A DNA stretch of 48,876 bases, taken from the IMG/VR virus record IMGVR_UViG_3300003323_000259, positions 1-48,876 of that record; one strand, 5' to 3'. The notes below the pieces were generated by a model. That model saw nothing but the letters and a program-made list of their open reading frames with translations. It was not told the DNA's origin and did not search any database. This document shows, in pieces, positions 48,271 to 48,876 of this stretch; the first letter of the stretch is position 1, and each line of letters starts with the position of its first letter. The DNA comes from a virus. The position numbers and the translations under genes are program-made.

Positions 48271-48876
48271 GTATCTTAGTCCAACGTGCTTCCGACGTTC
48301 GAGTGCAAGAAATCGATCTGTCGCAGGTCATCACCTCCACATCCACTGCAGTTGGATGCCAAGTTGTTGTGTCCAACCAAGGTTCACCTGATCCGAAGTT
48401 TTTTACCAATGCAGACGACTACAAAGCTGAATACGGTAATCCGAATGCACAGATTTCGTTCGACGTTTACTGCGGTTTAGATTTCTTTACTGAAGGCGAT
48501 CAAATGTGGGCTCGCCGTGCCGTACACTCAGACGCGGTATACGCTGGTCTGCTGATGTACGATACTGGCACAACTACCCACCTGCTGGGCACCACAAGCG
48601 GCGTTGCCAATCCAACGGAACCTGATTGGTCGACACTGATTACGGCGCCTACTGATACCCCGATTGCTTTGTTCTATCCAATCCGCGGGCAGGGTTCTTA
48701 CGCTAATAGCCTGGCCGTTTCTCTGGTATCGAATAATATCGATGCCCCTACCAACTTGGCGGCTACTTCGCAAGCCATTGGCGGAACCCTGCTTGCAGGT
48801 TCCTACCAATACCAGGTGTCTGCAATTGGTAGCAATGGTGAGACGCTGGCATCCACGCCGTTCGTGATTAACATCG
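48267..48876 (+). CDS. tail sheath protein, N-terminal part
   Basis: The frame is open from ATG 48267 to the window end (203 codons shown). The N-terminus VRVQEIDLSQVITSTSTAVG, then FFTNADDYKAEYGNP, YCGLDFFTEGDQMWARRAV, is the typical sheath opening (xVxExDxSxxIxxxSTS, FFxNxxDFxxxYGxP, FFxxGxxLWxxRVV). An inserted domain starts at about residue 175 (APTNLAATSQAIGG, Ig-like). The sheath contracts to drive the tube through the envelope, so the phage has a contractile tail. The C-terminal part lies outside the window. Confidence 0.8.
   Translation, partial: MSILVQRASDVRVQEIDLSQVITSTSTAVGCQVVVSNQGSPDPKFFTNADDYKAEYGNPNAQISFDVYCGLDFFTEGDQMWARRAVHSDAVYAGLLMYDTGTTTHLLGTTSGVANPTEPDWSTLITAPTDTPIALFYPIRGQGSYANSLAVSLVSNNIDAPTNLAATSQAIGGTLLAGSYQYQVSAIGSNGETLASTPFVINI

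Noticed and set aside
1-48876. tRNA genes or CRISPR repeats
   Set aside because: No cloverleaf-like region with GTTCGA-type T-arm and no regularly spaced direct repeats were seen; genes fill nearly all of the window.

Overview
The window is a gene-dense stretch of the genome of a large tailed bacteriophage with a contractile tail (myovirus type). All convincing genes lie on the + strand. They are packed with ATGA or GTGA overlaps and separated by a few strong rho-independent terminators. The evidence for a phage is a prohead protease, an acidic scaffold/core protein, a major capsid protein, a tail-sheath N-terminus, dUTPase, NAD-dependent DNA ligase and many very small genes. Shine-Dalgarno sites of AGGAG type and the gene families fit a Gram-negative bacterial host. 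The host genus cannot be fixed from the sequence. No tRNA, rRNA, CRISPR array or insertion sequence was recognised.

Region 1 (1-17.6 kb) is a metabolic and takeover block: a LemA-like membrane protein, a helix-turn-helix regulator, a GNAT acetyltransferase, an NAD cassette (NMN adenylyltransferase-Nudix fusion, DUF1937 protein, nicotinamide phosphoribosyltransferase), an NAD-dependent DNA ligase, an N-terminally shortened RtcB, a HAD-like phosphatase, dimeric dUTPase, a KGG-repeat protein and many small unknown proteins. The NAD genes and the ligase form a plausible loop: NadV makes NMN, the adenylyltransferase makes NAD, and the ligase turns NAD back into NMN. The same pair resembles the described NAD-reconstitution route that counters NAD-depleting defences.

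Region 2 (17.6-36 kb) begins after a strong terminator with a type IB topoisomerase. It holds a mixed set of enzymes and small proteins (GNAT, Nudix, DHH phosphoesterase, two protein-kinase-fold proteins, patatin-like phospholipase, two DUF3175 proteins, HNH nuclease) mixed with three large probable virion proteins. The striking feature is a short shared peptide, here called the RL tag, with the pattern [I/V/L]-x-A-x-x-R-[L/I/V]-x-[A/G/S]. It occurs 19 times in 18 proteins of otherwise unrelated type, usually at residues 3-12, and sometimes internally just after a zinc ribbon or between domains.

Region 3 (36-40.7 kb) is one 1532-residue SNF2-type ATPase gene insulated by terminators on both sides. 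Region 4 (40.7-48.9 kb) is the capsid and tail operon: a Pro/Glu-rich protein, a small probable virion protein, the prohead protease, three more RL-tagged proteins, the acidic scaffold, a probable decoration protein, the major capsid protein, another RL-tag protein, two tail-related proteins and the start of the tail sheath, cut by the window end.

The main hypothesis is that the RL tag is a capsid-targeting and probably prohead-protease-cleaved signal, comparable in logic to the targeting sequences of T4 internal proteins. It would load a varied cargo of enzymes into the head for delivery with the DNA. The placement of tagged genes between protease and scaffold supports this, but it is inference. 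Two probable single-base frameshifts in homopolymers (around 11160 and 30798) may be real or sequencing errors.
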